From JBHJHK01 sp050330975 (GTDB lineage: Bacteria > Pseudomonadota > Gammaproteobacteria > Competibacterales > Competibacteraceae): a stretch of DNA of 6,020 nt. The DNA lies in assembly GCA_050330975.1 (NCBI GenBank), contig JBHJHK010000385.1, positions 1 through 6,020 of the forward strand, given 5' to 3'. A model generated the notes under the pieces. That model was not told the origin of the DNA, did no database searches, and saw nothing but the letters and a program-made list of their open reading frames with translations. Below, piece after piece: positions 5,231 through 6,020 of the stretch; the first letter of the stretch is position 1; the number at the start of each line of letters is the position of its first letter. The translations under genes were made by a program, and so were the position numbers.

Positions 5231-6020
5231 TCGCCGGCGGCGGGGCCATCGCCAAAGGGGTGATTTGGGGGTTGGTGATCTTCGACGGGGTGTTCCTGGC
5301 CCTCCCCACCTTGGTGATCGTGGTGGCGTCCTTCACCGGCGAGAACATCATCCGCTTCCCCCCCCAGAGCTGGTCGTTGCGCTGGTACCAAACCATCGCC
5401 GCCGACCCCGTGTTGTGGGAGGCCCTCTACCGCAGTTTCGCAGTGGCGGTGGTGTGCACTTTGCTGAGCCTGCCCGCCGGCACCTTGGGGGCGCTGGGTC
5501 TGTACAAGCTCAAGGCCGGGAGACACCCCGGTCACTTGGCCCTCCAAGTCTATCTGCTGCTGCCGTTTACTGTCCCCCTCATCGCCTCGGGTTTGGGGAT
5601 GATGCTGTTGTTTGGCGAATGGCGAATTTTGGGCCAGTTATGGCCCGTGGGGTTGGCCCTTTGCGCCATCAACTTGCCCTTTATGCTCTGGGCGGTGGGG
5701 GCGGCGGTCAACCGCCTAGATCCCACCCTCGCCCGGGCGGCCAGCAACTGCGGCGCCCCTCCCTGGATGGTGTTTGCCACCGTGACCCTCCCGGCGTTGA
5801 TGCCCGGGATTATCACTGGGGGGTTGTTGATGTTCATTTTGGCCTTCAACGAATTTATCGTCAGCCTGTTGTTGGTGGACGCCCGGATCGTCACCTTGCC
5901 GGTGCAGATCTACAATGCCATTCGCAGCATCACCACCCCCGATTTGGCCGCCATTTCCGTGGTGTACCTCCTAGTGGCGGGGGTGGCGGTGGCGATCATT
6001 GACCGGTTGGGGGGGCTGGA
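5227..6020 (+). CDS. potC: ABC importer inner-membrane permease, PotC-like (cut by the window end)
   Basis: Starting at ATG 5227 inside the ATGA overlap with the previous gene, the frame stays open for 264 codons to the window edge; the stop lies outside. It is the second channel subunit. Hydrophobic segments lie near 13-36, 67-94, 105-130, 136-161, 186-216 and 239-260. The PotC-type periplasmic signature FPPQSWSLRWYQTI (44-57) is present. The EAA loop LDPTLARAASNCGAPPW (164-180) is followed by VTLPALMPG (186-194), and FNEFIVSLLL (207-216) corresponds to the conserved DEF/NEF region after the loop. E. coli PotC has about 264 residues, so only a few residues should be missing. No good separate ribosome binding site is seen; the overlap implies translational coupling to the PotB-like gene. 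A longer-looking plus-strand frame at 5265-6002 is a shadow. Confidence 0.92.
   Translation, partial: MIAGGGAIAKGVIWGLVIFDGVFLALPTLVIVVASFTGENIIRFPPQSWSLRWYQTIAADPVLWEALYRSFAVAVVCTLLSLPAGTLGALGLYKLKAGRHPGHLALQVYLLLPFTVPLIASGLGMMLLFGEWRILGQLWPVGLALCAINLPFMLWAVGAAVNRLDPTLARAASNCGAPPWMVFATVTLPALMPGIITGGLLMFILAFNEFIVSLLLVDARIVTLPVQIYNAIRSITTPDLAAISVVYLLVAGVAVAIIDRLGGL

Noticed and set aside
5265..6002. 245-residue plus-strand reading frame inside the second permease
   Set aside because: Same strand but wrong frame relative to the PotC-like protein; it is a Gly/Arg/Pro/His-rich shadow with no membrane segments.

Overview
The window comes from a GC-rich bacterium with a Gram-negative style gene set. 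It holds six supported genes in two divergent blocks, plus a possible gene tail at the left edge. Synonymous codon choice leans to CCC for proline, GGG for glycine and TTG for leucine, and there are many runs of 6-8 C or G. That bias recalls some cyanobacteria, but the protein families are equally common in Proteobacteria, so I leave the lineage open. I see no rRNA, tRNA, CRISPR array, insertion sequence, integrase or phage gene.

Left block (minus strand, about 130-1866): a YfcG/YghU-like glutathione S-transferase is followed 12 bases later by a family 2 glycosyltransferase with a hydrophobic C-terminal part. They are probably co-transcribed from a promoter in the divergent gap at about 1880-2000. 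Bases 1-59 may hold the last codons of a plus-strand gene converging on the glycosyltransferase.

Right block (plus strand, about 2012 to beyond 6020): a four-gene ABC importer of the polyamine/PotABCD type. The order is ATPase (PotA-like), periplasmic binding protein (PotD-like, with a twin-arginine-like leader), first permease (PotB-like) and second permease (PotC-like). Spacings of 85, 26 and -4 bases indicate one operon. The second permease is cut by the right window edge, so it has no stop codon here. The binding protein should capture a solute in the periplasm, the two permeases form the channel, and the ATPase dimer powers import. The substrate cannot be fixed: an eye alignment to remembered E. 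coli PotD suggests that the tryptophans packing spermidine are lost while two aspartates remain.

The window looks like ordinary metabolism and transport. I found no convincing undescribed system. The points most worth a second look are the altered ligand pocket of the binding protein, its Tat-like leader, the palindrome in the divergent promoter region, and a G-quadruplex-type tract at the transferase gene junction.
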